Below the pieces are notes generated by a model. It worked only from the letters and a program-made list of their open reading frames with translations, made no database searches and was not told the DNA's origin. The position numbers and the translations under genes are program-made. Below, piece after piece: positions 8,597-16,745 of a stretch of DNA of 64,000 bases; within the stretch, counting starts at the first letter, position 1, and each line of letters begins with the position of its first letter. The DNA is from Mucilaginibacter dorajii (GTDB lineage: Bacteria; Bacteroidota; Bacteroidia; Sphingobacteriales; Sphingobacteriaceae). Where the stretch lies: the NCBI RefSeq assembly GCF_024808255.1, contig NZ_JANTYS010000011.1, positions 1 through 64,000 on the forward strand. The letters are read 5' to 3'.

Positions 8597-9778
8597 TTAT
8601 TTAAAAGCATCCTCGCCGGTGATATCCATACCGGTAATTAACAGGTGGATATCGTGCGTGCCTTCATAGGTAATAACAGATTCCAGGTTCATCATATGCC
8701 TCATAATAGGATACTCGCCGGTTATCCCCATGCCACCAAGTATCTGGCGGGCCTCGCGGGCTATGTTAATCGCGGTTTCTACGCTATTTCGTTTAGCCAT
8801 CGAGATTTGGGCCGCAGTTGCCCTGTTCTCGTTTTTAAGCACTCCTAAGCGCCAAACTAAAAGCTGGGCTTTGGTGATCTCGGTAATCATTTCTGCTAAT
8901 TTCTTTTGCTGTAGCTGAAAAGCGGCTATCGGCTTACCAAATTGCACACGCTCTTTAGCATATCTTAAAGCTGTATCGTAACAATCCATCGCAGCGCCAA
9001 GCGCGCCCCATGCAATACCGTACCGGGCCTGGTTTAAGCATCCTAACGGACCTTTTAAACCAATTGCATTGGGTAGGACATTTTCTTTGGGGACTTTAAC
9101 GTTATCAAAAACAAGTTCGCCTGTTGCAGACGCCCTTAGCGACCATTTATTGTGGGTAGTAGGCGTGGTAAAACCTTCCATGCCGCGTTCCACAATCAGG
9201 CCGCGTACTTTTTTATCCTCGTCCCGCGCCCAAACGATGGCTATATCAGCAAAAGGGGAGTTGGAGATCCACATTTTAGCGCCATTGAGTATATAGTGAT
9301 CGCCGGCATCTTTAATATTGGTGGTCATGCCACCTGGGTTTGAGCCATGATCTGGCTCGGTAAGCCCAAAGCAGCCCATGATATCGCCAGAAGCTAAGCG
9401 TGGTAAGTATTTTTTACGTTGCTCTTCAGATCCGTAAGCATAAATAGGGTACATCACCAACGAGCCTTGTACCGATGAAGCCGAGCGAATGCCCGAATCG
9501 CCACGCTCAATTTCCTGCATGATAATGCCGTAAGCCATGTAATCTAAACCTGCACCGCCGTATTCAACCGGGATGGTTGGGCCAAAAGCGCCTATTTCTG
9601 CCAGGCCTTTTACCAGGTGCATCGGGAACTCGGCTTTTTGGGCGTAATCCTCAATTATGGGGCTTAATTCCTTTTTTACCCAATCACGTACAGACGAACG
9701 GATCAGCTTATGTTCTTCGGTAAGCAATTCATCTAATTGATAGTAATCGGGCGATTCGTACAGATCTGTTTTGGCCAT
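8597..9778 (-). CDS. gcdH: Glutaryl-CoA dehydrogenase
   Basis: This acyl-CoA dehydrogenase (393 residues from the ATG used) has the flavin-binding segment GCFGLTEPDHGSNPGGM and the C-terminal catalytic Glu in TYEGTHDIH. That motif, followed by a short ITGEDAFK tail, is characteristic of glutaryl-CoA dehydrogenases rather than ordinary short- or medium-chain enzymes. The SSVQGSLVMYPI stretch also fits. It oxidises and decarboxylates glutaryl-CoA to crotonyl-CoA in lysine and tryptophan breakdown. The frame can be extended to a TTG at 9799, but that TTG is the end of a TATATTTG -7 box. No electron-transfer partner is adjacent. Confidence 0.93.
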   Translation of the reverse strand: MAKTDLYESPDYYQLDELLTEEHKLIRSSVRDWVKKELSPIIEDYAQKAEFPMHLVKGLAEIGAFGPTIPVEYGGAGLDYMAYGIIMQEIERGDSGIRSASSVQGSLVMYPIYAYGSEEQRKKYLPRLASGDIMGCFGLTEPDHGSNPGGMTTNIKDAGDHYILNGAKMWISNSPFADIAIVWARDEDKKVRGLIVERGMEGFTTPTTHNKWSLRASATGELVFDNVKVPKENVLPNAIGLKGPLGCLNQARYGIAWGALGAAMDCYDTALRYAKERVQFGKPIAAFQLQQKKLAEMITEITKAQLLVWRLGVLKNENRATAAQISMAKRNSVETAINIAREARQILGGMGITGEYPIMRHMMNLESVITYEGTHDIHLLITGMDITGEDAFK

Positions 9779-9796
9779 AACTTTATACTTGGTGGG

Positions 9797-9804
9797 CAAA
9801 TATA
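9797..9804 (-). promoter_or_regulatory. Promoter -7 box of gcdH
   Basis: TATATTTG on the minus strand is an exact TAnnTTTG match, 18 bases upstream of the gcdH ATG. The same spacing is seen for the histidine kinase gene at 8504. No good -33 TTG is seen. Confidence 0.5.
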
Positions 9805-9870
9805 TAGCATTTAAGGTGGACTTATTTCATTCAAAAACCCCGTTTTTAGATACCGGAAGCCACTTTATAT

Positions 9871-9907
9871 CAAAAACTATGTTTAGATGATTTAAACATA
9901 GTTTTTG
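9871..9907. repeat. Perfect 15-bp inverted repeat between divergent genes
   Basis: The arms 9871-9885 and 9893-9907 are perfect complements with a 7-base loop. It lies between gcdH (minus) and folB (plus), which diverge here, so it cannot be the terminator of either gene. It may be a regulatory hairpin or operator. The rest of this 273-base gap shows only promoter-like A/T-rich sequence, including TACTTTTG at 10040-10047. Confidence 0.6.
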
Positions 9908-10051
9908 GTGAAATTATTTTTTCAAAAAATTTTAAGCACGTGCAAAAACAAAGTCTCAACGGAAGTATTTGCTGGGGTACCTAACAGATTGAAGATGCAT
10001 TTTGTTAATTAAACCGATTAGTAAACCAACAAAATCTGCTACTTTTGAAAC

Positions 10052-10414
10052 ATGATGACTATTGCTTTGCAGGGTGCTGAGTTTTTTGCATACCATGGAT
10101 TTTATCCCGAAGAACAAAAATTAGGCTGCCGTTTTTTGGTAGATGTAGAGGTTGATTTTACGCCGAAAACCAATTTTAGTGACGATAATATCAATAATAC
10201 TGTCGATTACGAAAAGGTATACAACATAGTTTGTGAAGAGATGAAACATCCGCGTAAACTGATTGAAACAGTAGCTGAGGCAGTTATTGACAGGATAGTG
10301 AAAAAGTATTCATTTGTGCAAGCCATCCGTGTGGCGGTTAAGAAACTCAACCCACCCTTGTTGGGTAAAATAGCTTGCTCAAGTGTTACCATTAATTATA
10401 AGCCGGCTAAATGA
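10052..10414 (+). CDS. folB: Dihydroneopterin aldolase
   Basis: The 120-residue protein matches FolB in length and motifs: an N-terminal strand with GAEFFAYHGFYPEEQ, and a central acidic VDYEKVYNIV segment with the LIETVAEAV helix that holds the catalytic region. It converts 7,8-dihydroneopterin to 6-hydroxymethyl-dihydropterin in folate synthesis. A TACTTTTG box ends only four bases before the ATG, so the transcript may be nearly leaderless, with the second ATG (10055) as an alternative start. Its TGA overlaps the ATG of the FAD oxidase gene by four bases, coupling the two. Confidence 0.95.
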   Translation: MMTIALQGAEFFAYHGFYPEEQKLGCRFLVDVEVDFTPKTNFSDDNINNTVDYEKVYNIVCEEMKHPRKLIETVAEAVIDRIVKKYSFVQAIRVAVKKLNPPLLGKIACSSVTINYKPAK

Positions 10415-11808
10415 AGTATAATATCATAACACCAGGTGTGTTGGCACATATGAAAACCATAGTTGGTGCCGAGGCAATTATTACCCAGCATGCCGACCTG
10501 GAAAAATATAGCCACGACGAAACCGAAGACCTGGTATATTACCCCGAGGTTGTTGCCAAACCCAATACGCCAGAACAAGTGTCGGCCCTGATGAAGCTTT
10601 GTAATGATAACCGGATCCCGGTAACCCCCCGTGGTGCAGGCACGGGCTTAAGCGGTGGTGCTTTACCTGTAAAAGGTGGTCTGCTCATTGCCATGGAGCG
10701 TTTTAATAAGGTATTGGAGATTGACGAGCAAAACCTGCAAGCTACCGTAGAGCCCGGTGTGGTTACCGAAGAATTTATGAACCAGGCCGCTGCCAAAGGT
10801 TTGCTGTATCCCGTGGACCCGGCAAGTAAAGGAAGTTGTTTTATAGGCGGTAATGTATCTCATGGCTCTGGCGGCCCAAGGGTTGTTAAATACGGTACCA
10901 TCCGCGAGTATGTGTTAAACCTGCAGGTAGTTTTACCAAACGGCGAAATTATTTGGACGGGAGCTAATACGCTAAAATACGCTTCGGGTTATAATTTAAC
11001 GCAGTTGATGATAGGTTCAGAAGGTACCTTGGGGATAGTCACCAAAATTGTGGTAAAGCTGGTGCCCTTGCCAACGCTTGATGCGTTGATGCTGGCTTCA
11101 TTTCCAACTAATGAGGCTGCCTGTAAAGCTGTTTCGGCTATATTCCGGGCTGGTATTATCCCGTCGGCTTTGGAGTTTATGGAACGAAGAGGGGTAGAAT
11201 GGGTGAAAGAATATGACGACATCGCCTTCGATTTAAAGGACGGTGTTGAAGCATTTTTACTGATAGAAGTAGATGGCAATAACCAGGATGTGATTTTTGC
11301 CGATTGTGAAAAGATCAACACTGTTTTAGAGGCCCATGACTGCAGCGATGTGCTGTTTGCCGATTCATCGGCGCAAAAAGAAGAACTATGGCGCTTACGC
11401 CGTACCATGGCGGTATCAGTAAAATCAAATTCGGTTTATAAAGAAGAAGATACCGTGGTGCCACGTGCAGCCCTGCCGCAATTAATTAAAGGAATAAAGG
11501 AAACAGGTATTAAATATGGCTTTGAATCAGTATGTTATGGTCATGCAGGTGATGGAAACCTGCATGTAAATATCATCAAAGGCAACATGAGCGATAGCGA
11601 CTGGAATCATAAGCTAAAAGATGGCATCAAAGAAATTTTTGAACTTACCGTTAGCCTTGGCGGCACGCTATCCGGCGAACACGGCATCGGCCTGGTACAA
11701 AAAGATTTTATGCCGATAAAATATTCTAACGTGCACTTTGTGCTTTGGAAAGGGATAAAAGCTGTGTTTGATCCGAAGGGCATCCTTAACCCGGGGAAAA
11801 TATTTTAA
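10411..11808 (+). CDS. FAD-linked oxidase, GlcD/D-lactate dehydrogenase type
   Basis: The 465-residue protein has an N-terminal FAD-binding domain of the PCMH type (PRGAGTGLSGGALPVKGGL; later GSEGTLGIVTKI) and a C-terminal FAD-oxidase domain with the signature YGHAGDGNLHVNI and GEHGIGLVQKDFM. These are the hallmarks of glycolate oxidase subunit GlcD and bacterial D-lactate dehydrogenases. It oxidises a 2-hydroxy acid; which one cannot be read from sequence. A LutA/GlcF-like iron-sulfur protein is encoded far away at 36681, so a GlcE/GlcF operon is absent here. Start overlaps folB (ATGA). Confidence 0.9.
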   Translation: MKYNIITPGVLAHMKTIVGAEAIITQHADLEKYSHDETEDLVYYPEVVAKPNTPEQVSALMKLCNDNRIPVTPRGAGTGLSGGALPVKGGLLIAMERFNKVLEIDEQNLQATVEPGVVTEEFMNQAAAKGLLYPVDPASKGSCFIGGNVSHGSGGPRVVKYGTIREYVLNLQVVLPNGEIIWTGANTLKYASGYNLTQLMIGSEGTLGIVTKIVVKLVPLPTLDALMLASFPTNEAACKAVSAIFRAGIIPSALEFMERRGVEWVKEYDDIAFDLKDGVEAFLLIEVDGNNQDVIFADCEKINTVLEAHDCSDVLFADSSAQKEELWRLRRTMAVSVKSNSVYKEEDTVVPRAALPQLIKGIKETGIKYGFESVCYGHAGDGNLHVNIIKGNMSDSDWNHKLKDGIKEIFELTVSLGGTLSGEHGIGLVQKDFMPIKYSNVHFVLWKGIKAVFDPKGILNPGKIF

Positions 11809-11813
11809 TTTAA

Positions 11814-11889
11814 GAATTTGAAGATTTGAGGATTTGAAAATGAAGTTAATTGAAGTTTCATTTTCAAATCTTCAAATTCTCAAATCTTC
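11814..11889. terminator. Long A/T-rich hairpin between convergent genes
   Basis: Arms 11814-11844 and 11857-11889 form an imperfect inverted repeat built from repeated GATTTGA/TCAAATC units. It lies between the 3' ends of the glcD-like and thioesterase genes and probably ends both transcripts. The internal repetition suggests a member of a dispersed intergenic palindrome family. Confidence 0.6.
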
Positions 11890-11898
11890 AAATAATAA

Positions 11899-12345
11899 TT
11901 AATTTGTATTCAAAATCAACCTCGGCTCATCATAAGCAATCATACTCCGGCGCTCATCTGGCGGGATAGATACTGATTTATTAGCGTGGTAATCATAACT
12001 GATACACACCGTTTTGCCGGTGGTTACAATCTCTTCACCCTCGGCGGTAACTTTCACCAATACGTGCATTACATCAAAGCTGCTGTTACCAATGCGAATG
12101 GTGCGTACATAACAGGCAATTTTATCGTTAATGGTAATTTGCTTTAAATAATTGATTTCCGACCGGCCAATGATGATGCCCGCGTTATTCCAATCCCAAC
12201 CAATAGCATCTTTCCAGTAATTGGTACGCGCAGTTTCAAAGTAGGTTAAATACACGGCATTGTTTACATGCCCCAGGGAGTCTATATCTGAAAAACGGAT
12301 ATGGATGTCCGTTTTGAACTTGTAATCGGTAAGTTTTTCAGTCAT
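11899..12345 (-). CDS. Acyl-CoA thioesterase, 4-hydroxybenzoyl-CoA thioesterase fold
   Basis: The 148-residue protein has the hotdog-fold signature DIDSLGHVNNAVYLTYFETAR near the start, in which the Asp and the following His-Val-Asn-Asn loop form the active site. Such enzymes hydrolyse acyl-CoA or acyl-ACP thioesters; YbgC/FadM-like members are the nearest by pattern. The substrate is unknown. It is a single gene convergent with the FAD oxidase. Confidence 0.88.
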   Translation of the reverse strand: MTEKLTDYKFKTDIHIRFSDIDSLGHVNNAVYLTYFETARTNYWKDAIGWDWNNAGIIIGRSEINYLKQITINDKIACYVRTIRIGNSSFDVMHVLVKVTAEGEEIVTTGKTVCISYDYHANKSVSIPPDERRSMIAYDEPRLILNTN

Positions 12346-12371
12346 TTATGTCAATTTGTCTGTATGAAATC

Positions 12372-12400
12372 ATTATATACGACAAAGTGTCGTGTATAAT
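12372..12400. promoter_or_regulatory. Palindromic operator candidate upstream of hsp20
   Basis: Two 13-base arms (12372-12384 and 12388-12400) with a single mismatch flank the triplet AAG, centred on ACGACA-AAG-TGTCGT. The site is 81 bases before the hsp20 ATG and 27 bases before the divergent thioesterase start. Its symmetry suggests a dimeric repressor site, possibly heat or stress control of hsp20. The regulator is unknown. Confidence 0.5.
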
Positions 12401-12480
12401 ATTGATTTTATGTGTTGGTATAACAGTTGATTAATACTTCACGAAGTTAACAAAAACAAAAACTTAGAAAGATACATATC

Positions 12481-12918
12481 ATGACATTAGTAAAATTTAA
12501 CAACGGATTAAAAAACAACGCAAGGGGCCCATTCTTTAACGATGTATTCGATTCAATTTTAAACGATTCGTTTTTAGGCGATAAATTGGTTGCCCGTATC
12601 CCCGCTGTAAATATTGCCGAAACTGAAAATGAATTTGAAGTTGAGCTTGCAGTACCAGGTTTAAAGAAAGAAGATTTAAAAATAGCTTTAGATAAAAACA
12701 TCTTAACCGTATCGGCCGAAAAGAAAACCGAAACTATTGAAGGTAAAAAATTCAGCAAACGTGAGTATAGCTATTACTCATTCAGCAGGTCATTCACCTT
12801 GCCAGAAAGTGCCGACCAATCAAAAATTGAAGCCGATTACACTGATGGTGTTTTGAAACTGACCATTGCCAAAAAAGAAGAAGCTAAATTTCAATCAAGA
12901 GAAATAGCTGTAAAATAA
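12481..12918 (+). CDS. Small heat shock protein, Hsp20/alpha-crystallin family
   Basis: The 145-residue protein has the alpha-crystallin domain from about residue 38 to 135. It begins with the IPAVNIAETENEFEVELAVPGLKKEDL strand pair and has the conserved late motif ADYTDGVLKLTIAKKE (A-x-x-x-x-G-V-L). The C-terminal I-A-V partly resembles the I-x-I oligomerisation motif. It should be an ATP-independent holdase for unfolding proteins. It is monocistronic, with a palindrome upstream and an intrinsic terminator downstream. Confidence 0.95.
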   Translation: MTLVKFNNGLKNNARGPFFNDVFDSILNDSFLGDKLVARIPAVNIAETENEFEVELAVPGLKKEDLKIALDKNILTVSAEKKTETIEGKKFSKREYSYYSFSRSFTLPESADQSKIEADYTDGVLKLTIAKKEEAKFQSREIAVK

Positions 12919-12955
12919 TTTAAGACTGTTTTCATAAAGTAGTTAGTTTGGTTTG

Positions 12956-12988
12956 AAGGCCGTTCCCAATTGGGGCGGCCTTTTTTTG
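12956..12988 (+). terminator. Intrinsic terminator of hsp20
   Basis: Stem AAGGCCG/CGGCCTT with an inner TTCCC/GGGG-type extension is followed by a run of seven T, 37 bases after the stop codon. Confidence 0.85.
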
Positions 12989-13049
12989 CGCTTAGTTACT
13001 TTTCTGGCGATTATTCCAAAAGCGTTACTAAATGATTATATTAGCTTCC

Positions 13050-13943
13050 ATGAGCAAAAAACTACTCCTTATACTTTCCTTATTTATTTCCTATTGCAGT
13101 TATGCCCAAAACAAGATCGTTGTTTTTCAATCGGATTTTGGCTTGAAGGACGGCGCGGTATCGGCCATGAAAGGTGTGGCCATGGGTGTATCGCCACATT
13201 TGAAATTGTATGACCTTACACATGAAATTCCGGCTTATAACATATGGGAAGCCTCGTACCGTTTATACCAAACAGTAACCTATTGGCCGGCAGGTACCGT
13301 ATTTGTATCGGTGGTAGATCCAGGCGTTGGTACTTCCCGCAAGTCAGTAGTGTTAAAAACCAATACCGGGCAATATATTGTTACGCCCGATAACGGAACT
13401 TTAACGCTGGTGTCTGAGTCGCTTGGTATAGCTGAGATTCGCCAGATAGACGAAAATGTAAACCGTCGGCGTGGATCCGAGAAATCATATACTTTTCACG
13501 GTCGCGATGTATATGCTTATACAGCCGCCCGTTTAGCTGCCGGCGTAATTACCTATGAGCAGGTTGGACCCGAACTGCCTAAAGAAGTAGTAAAATTACC
13601 TTACCAAAAAGCGGAATTGGAAAATGGAAAACTTAAAGGCACCATCGATATTTTAGATGTACAATACGGTAACCTTTGGACAAACATCGGCGATGACCTT
13701 ATCAAACCATTAAACTTAAAAGTGGGCGATGTGCTGCATTTAATTGTTTACCACAATGGTAAAAAAGCCTATGAGGGCGATGCGCCATATAGCTCAACCT
13801 TTGGGCAGGTAGCCAAGGGCAAACCGTTAGCTTACCTTAATAGCTTGCTGCAATTATCATTTGCCTTAAACCAGGGCAGCTTTGCCGATGTATATAAAAT
13901 TGGCAGCGGCAGCGAATGGAGTGTTTTGGTAAGTAGAAAGTAG
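13050..13943 (+). CDS. SAM hydrolase/SAM-dependent hydroxide adenosyltransferase (DUF62), with signal peptide
   Basis: The mature protein begins with the family motif QSDFGLKDGAV and continues with DLTHEIP, VVDPGVGTSRKSV and TPDNGTL, all typical of the fluorinase/chlorinase-like family whose common members hydrolyse S-adenosylmethionine to adenosine and methionine. Unusually the ATG at 13050 is followed by a clear Sec signal peptide (MSKKLLLILSLFISYCSYAQ), so the enzyme appears to be exported to the periplasm, where SAM is not expected. An upstream in-frame ATG at 13032 would only add MIILAS. No neighbour explains an exported SAM enzyme; a different adenosyl substrate is possible. Confidence 0.88.
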   Translation: MSKKLLLILSLFISYCSYAQNKIVVFQSDFGLKDGAVSAMKGVAMGVSPHLKLYDLTHEIPAYNIWEASYRLYQTVTYWPAGTVFVSVVDPGVGTSRKSVVLKTNTGQYIVTPDNGTLTLVSESLGIAEIRQIDENVNRRRGSEKSYTFHGRDVYAYTAARLAAGVITYEQVGPELPKEVVKLPYQKAELENGKLKGTIDILDVQYGNLWTNIGDDLIKPLNLKVGDVLHLIVYHNGKKAYEGDAPYSSTFGQVAKGKPLAYLNSLLQLSFALNQGSFADVYKIGSGSEWSVLVSRK

Positions 13944-14044
13944 TTGGCGGTTTGCAGTAAGCAGCTTTAAATATCAGTCGCCATTTAGTAGCTATGCATC
14001 GAGTCTTTGCTGCTAACTGAAAACTACCCACTGAAAACTGCCAA

Positions 14045-14458
14045 CTAATCAGCAATTACCTTAACATCAATGTTACCCCTGGTGGCTTTTGAATAGGGGC
14101 AGCCTTTGTGGGCCGCGTCGGCCAGCTTTTGAGCTACATCCCAATCAATACCGGGGATATGTACATGTAATTCGGCAGAAAGGGCATAGGATGATGCGCC
14201 CTCTTTGTTGAAGGTGATATGTACATCAACCGTAGCCTGGGTAACGTTTACGCCGTCCCTTATGCCAACTGAGCCTAATGCACCCAGGTAACAGGCTCCC
14301 CAAGCGCCGGCAAATAATAACTCGGGATTGGCGTAACCATCTTCGCCACCCATCACTTTTGGTGCTTTCAGTTCCAGATCTATTACGCCATCTTCAGATT
14401 TTATGTGGCCGTCGCGACCGCCTTTTGCTGTTACTACAGCGGTATATATTTTTTCCAT
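14045..14458 (-). CDS. Organic hydroperoxide resistance protein, OsmC/Ohr family
   Basis: The protein (137 residues from the ATG) carries both conserved redox Cys regions: FAGAWGACY (peroxidatic) and CPYSKATRGNIDV (resolving). It reduces organic hydroperoxides with lipoyl-type electron donors. The CPYSKATRGN form points to the Ohr branch rather than OsmC. A TTG at 14464 is in frame, but the ATG at 14458 with GAGCAA just upstream is better. No OhrR regulator is adjacent. Confidence 0.92.
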   Translation of the reverse strand: MEKIYTAVVTAKGGRDGHIKSEDGVIDLELKAPKVMGGEDGYANPELLFAGAWGACYLGALGSVGIRDGVNVTQATVDVHITFNKEGASSYALSAELHVHIPGIDWDVAQKLADAAHKGCPYSKATRGNIDVKVIAD

Positions 14459-14879
14459 GATCAATTGCTCTTTTTTAAATCAACCGGAAAAGCATGGTTA
14501 TGTTTGAATAAAGTGGAATTGTATGCTACCTGGTTTACCTGCAGCAGGGTTAACAAGTTGATTTAAATGGTACGCGCAATTCAAAATTAAAAATCATAAT
14601 TGGCGACATTTAACAGAGAAAATTTACGATATTTTCAATTTTACGCATTTTTTGACTTTTAAAAACCTTCAATTTCCATTCAATGTGTGAATAAATGAGT
14701 TGTTGATAACGATGAACAATTACTATATTTTGATAAATAATATATTGTAAATCAACACATAGCATATGTTAGTAAAGGTACCACTGGTGTTAATAACCTG
14801 TTTATAACAAATTTATTTTTTTCTTGCCAAAACGTGATTATGTCCCGATATTGAAATCATCAAGAACGACGTACTTTGA

Positions 14880-15210
14880 CAGCCTTTCAGGAAAACAGAA
14901 ATTGAATCGGGCAAATCTTCGGAGGAGCTAAAGATCAAGTGAAGTTCACTGAGTCACATGAAAAAATGAAAATTACGAAAGTCTTTGAAAAAAGATTGTG
15001 ATTAAAGGAGGTGCTGGAAACGATGCGGGGCTTTACGGAGACCCAAAACAGAACCAGTGATAATGCAGGAAATCAACCGTTCGCAAGAACAACAGATGGA
15101 AGGCTTATCCGTCATGGATACACAAAACTTGTTGCTACTGGGAAACTACGGTGGAGCAGTGGTTAGGAAACGGGAGTTCAAATCGAAAGAGGAGGCTCCC
15201 GTTTTCGCTT
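14880..15210 (+). ncRNA. Candidate structured RNA upstream of phoH
   Basis: The 823 bases between ohr and phoH hold no gene of normal size. A promoter-like pair (TTG at about 14852, then 18 bases, then TACTTTG at about 14873-14879) leads into about 330 bases that are less A/T-rich than the flanks and end in a strong intrinsic terminator (15167-15205). Local hairpins include AGTGAA-G-TTCACT near 14941-14950 and a GGGG/CCC element near 15027-15043. Two frames are open for about 50 codons near the end (one from ATG 15063 to 15236), but the terminator falls inside the longer one. It matches no RNA class I can name. Bases 14459-14850 show nothing but A/T-rich sequence. Confidence 0.45.
15167..15210 (+). 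terminator. Intrinsic terminator of the candidate RNA
   Basis: A stem of about 10 bp (core AACGGGAG paired with CTCCCGTT, 15169-15176 with 15196-15203), a 19-base loop, and a following TTTTCGCTTTT tail. It lies 72 bases before the phoH ATG, so it separates phoH from the upstream transcript or attenuates read-through. Confidence 0.7.
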
Positions 15211-15281
15211 TTACAAGGTTTTTTTGTTTAGGATGACGTTTTCGTTTTAAACATATCTTAAAAAACCTAATTTAGTGGGAT

Positions 15282-16625
15282 ATGAATAAGGACGGCCAGC
15301 GTAACCAGAAGAAAATATTCGTTTTAGATACCTCTGTGATCCTTTACGATCACAATGCCTTTCAAAACTTCCAGGAGCATGATGTAGCCATACCTATACA
15401 GGTATTGGAAGAGCTTGATAACAAAAAGAACGGCAACGATACCCGCAATTTTGAAGCCCGCAGCTTTATCCGCCTCATGGACGAATTTTCGCGCAACACC
15501 ATGGTGAACGATTGGATTCCGCTTAACGGCAAAAGCAAAGGCAGCTTTAAAGTGGCCATGGATGTTAAAACCACCGGTTTAAATGCCGAAGAAGTTTTTG
15601 GCTCCGAAAAAACAGATCACCGCATCCTGAATACCGCTCTTGGCTTGCAGGAAGAATACCCCAACAAAAAAGTGGTGCTGGTATCAAAAGATATTTGCCT
15701 GCGCTTAAAGGCCAAAGCGCTTAACCTGCATGCCGAAGACTATGAAACCGGAAAAATCAAAAACCTGGCCGAGCTTTACACCGGCAAAACCGATGTAGAT
15801 AAGGTAACAGAAAAACTGATTACCCAGCTTAACAAACAAGAAAACCTGCCAGCCGAAAGTTTAAGTGTGCCCAGTTACACCAATAACCACTTTTATATAC
15901 TAAAAAGCAAAAAAAATGACGTAGCGGGTTTTTACAACGCGCAAACCCAACAGTTAGAGAAAGTGACCGAGCAGCCAGTGTTCAATATTTCGCCCCGGAA
16001 TATTGAGCAGGCATTTGCCATCCACGCCTTACTGCACCCGGATATTAAACTGGTGACCATACAAGGTAATGCCGGCACAGGCAAAACACTGCTGGCCCTG
16101 GCCAGTGCGCTGGAGCAACGAAAATTTTACCGGCAGATATTTGTTACCCGCCCTATAGTGCCTTTAAGCAATAAAGATATTGGCTTTTTACCCGGCGATA
16201 TTAAATCAAAAATTGACCCATACATGGCACCAATATGGGATAACCTCAAATTCATTAAAGATCAGTTTGCTGATGATGATAAAATGCAGGCCAAAATTGA
16301 TGAACTGGTAACTAACGATAAGATCTCGATAGCACCACTGGCTTTTATCCGTGGCCGTACGCTTAGCAAAATTTTCTTTATAGTTGATGAAGCGCAAAAC
16401 CTTACCCCACACGAGGTAAAAACTATTATATCCCGCGCTGGCGAGAATAGTAAATTTGTATTCACCGGTGATATTTACCAGATAGATACCCCATATCTTG
16501 ACGCTGAAAGTAACGGATTGTCATACCTGATTGATAAAGCTAAAGGTCATCCGCTTTATGCCCATATCACTTTACAAAAAGGGGAGCGGAGCGAACTGGC
16601 TAATTTGGCTACGGAATTGCTTTAA
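15282..16625 (+). CDS. PhoH-like ATPase with N-terminal PIN domain
   Basis: The 447-residue protein joins an N-terminal PIN RNase-like domain (VLDTSVILYD at the start, with acidic residues later, ending near residue 150) to a C-terminal PhoH ATPase with Walker A GNAGTGKT (262-269) and a Walker B-like IVDEAQNL. This PIN-PhoH fusion is known as PhoH2/YlaK-like and has RNA unwinding and cleavage activity in studied members. It probably acts on RNA under stress. A candidate structured RNA lies just upstream. Confidence 0.93.
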   Translation: MNKDGQRNQKKIFVLDTSVILYDHNAFQNFQEHDVAIPIQVLEELDNKKNGNDTRNFEARSFIRLMDEFSRNTMVNDWIPLNGKSKGSFKVAMDVKTTGLNAEEVFGSEKTDHRILNTALGLQEEYPNKKVVLVSKDICLRLKAKALNLHAEDYETGKIKNLAELYTGKTDVDKVTEKLITQLNKQENLPAESLSVPSYTNNHFYILKSKKNDVAGFYNAQTQQLEKVTEQPVFNISPRNIEQAFAIHALLHPDIKLVTIQGNAGTGKTLLALASALEQRKFYRQIFVTRPIVPLSNKDIGFLPGDIKSKIDPYMAPIWDNLKFIKDQFADDDKMQAKIDELVTNDKISIAPLAFIRGRTLSKIFFIVDEAQNLTPHEVKTIISRAGENSKFVFTGDIYQIDTPYLDAESNGLSYLIDKAKGHPLYAHITLQKGERSELANLATELL

Positions 16626-16745
16626 CACGATTTATCGATTTTACAGGATTAGCAGGATTTAAAAATGTTAAACTTTATAAATCCTGCGCTGTATATTATA
16701 TTGAAGTTAATCCTTTAAATCTTTTTAAAATCCTATAAATCGTGT
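16625..16745. repeat. Intergenic palindromic repeat
   Basis: The gap between phoH and the metallo-hydrolase gene is bounded by ACACGATTTA at 16625-16634 and TAAATCGTGT at 16736-16745, with further AGGATT/AATCCT pairs inside. The right arm ends exactly at the next ATG. This resembles dispersed palindromes common between Bacteroidota genes. Confidence 0.6.

Noticed and set aside
15063..15236. 57-codon ATG open frame before phoH
   Set aside because: A strong intrinsic terminator lies inside it and no family is recognised; I kept the region as an RNA candidate and list the frame only as something to test.
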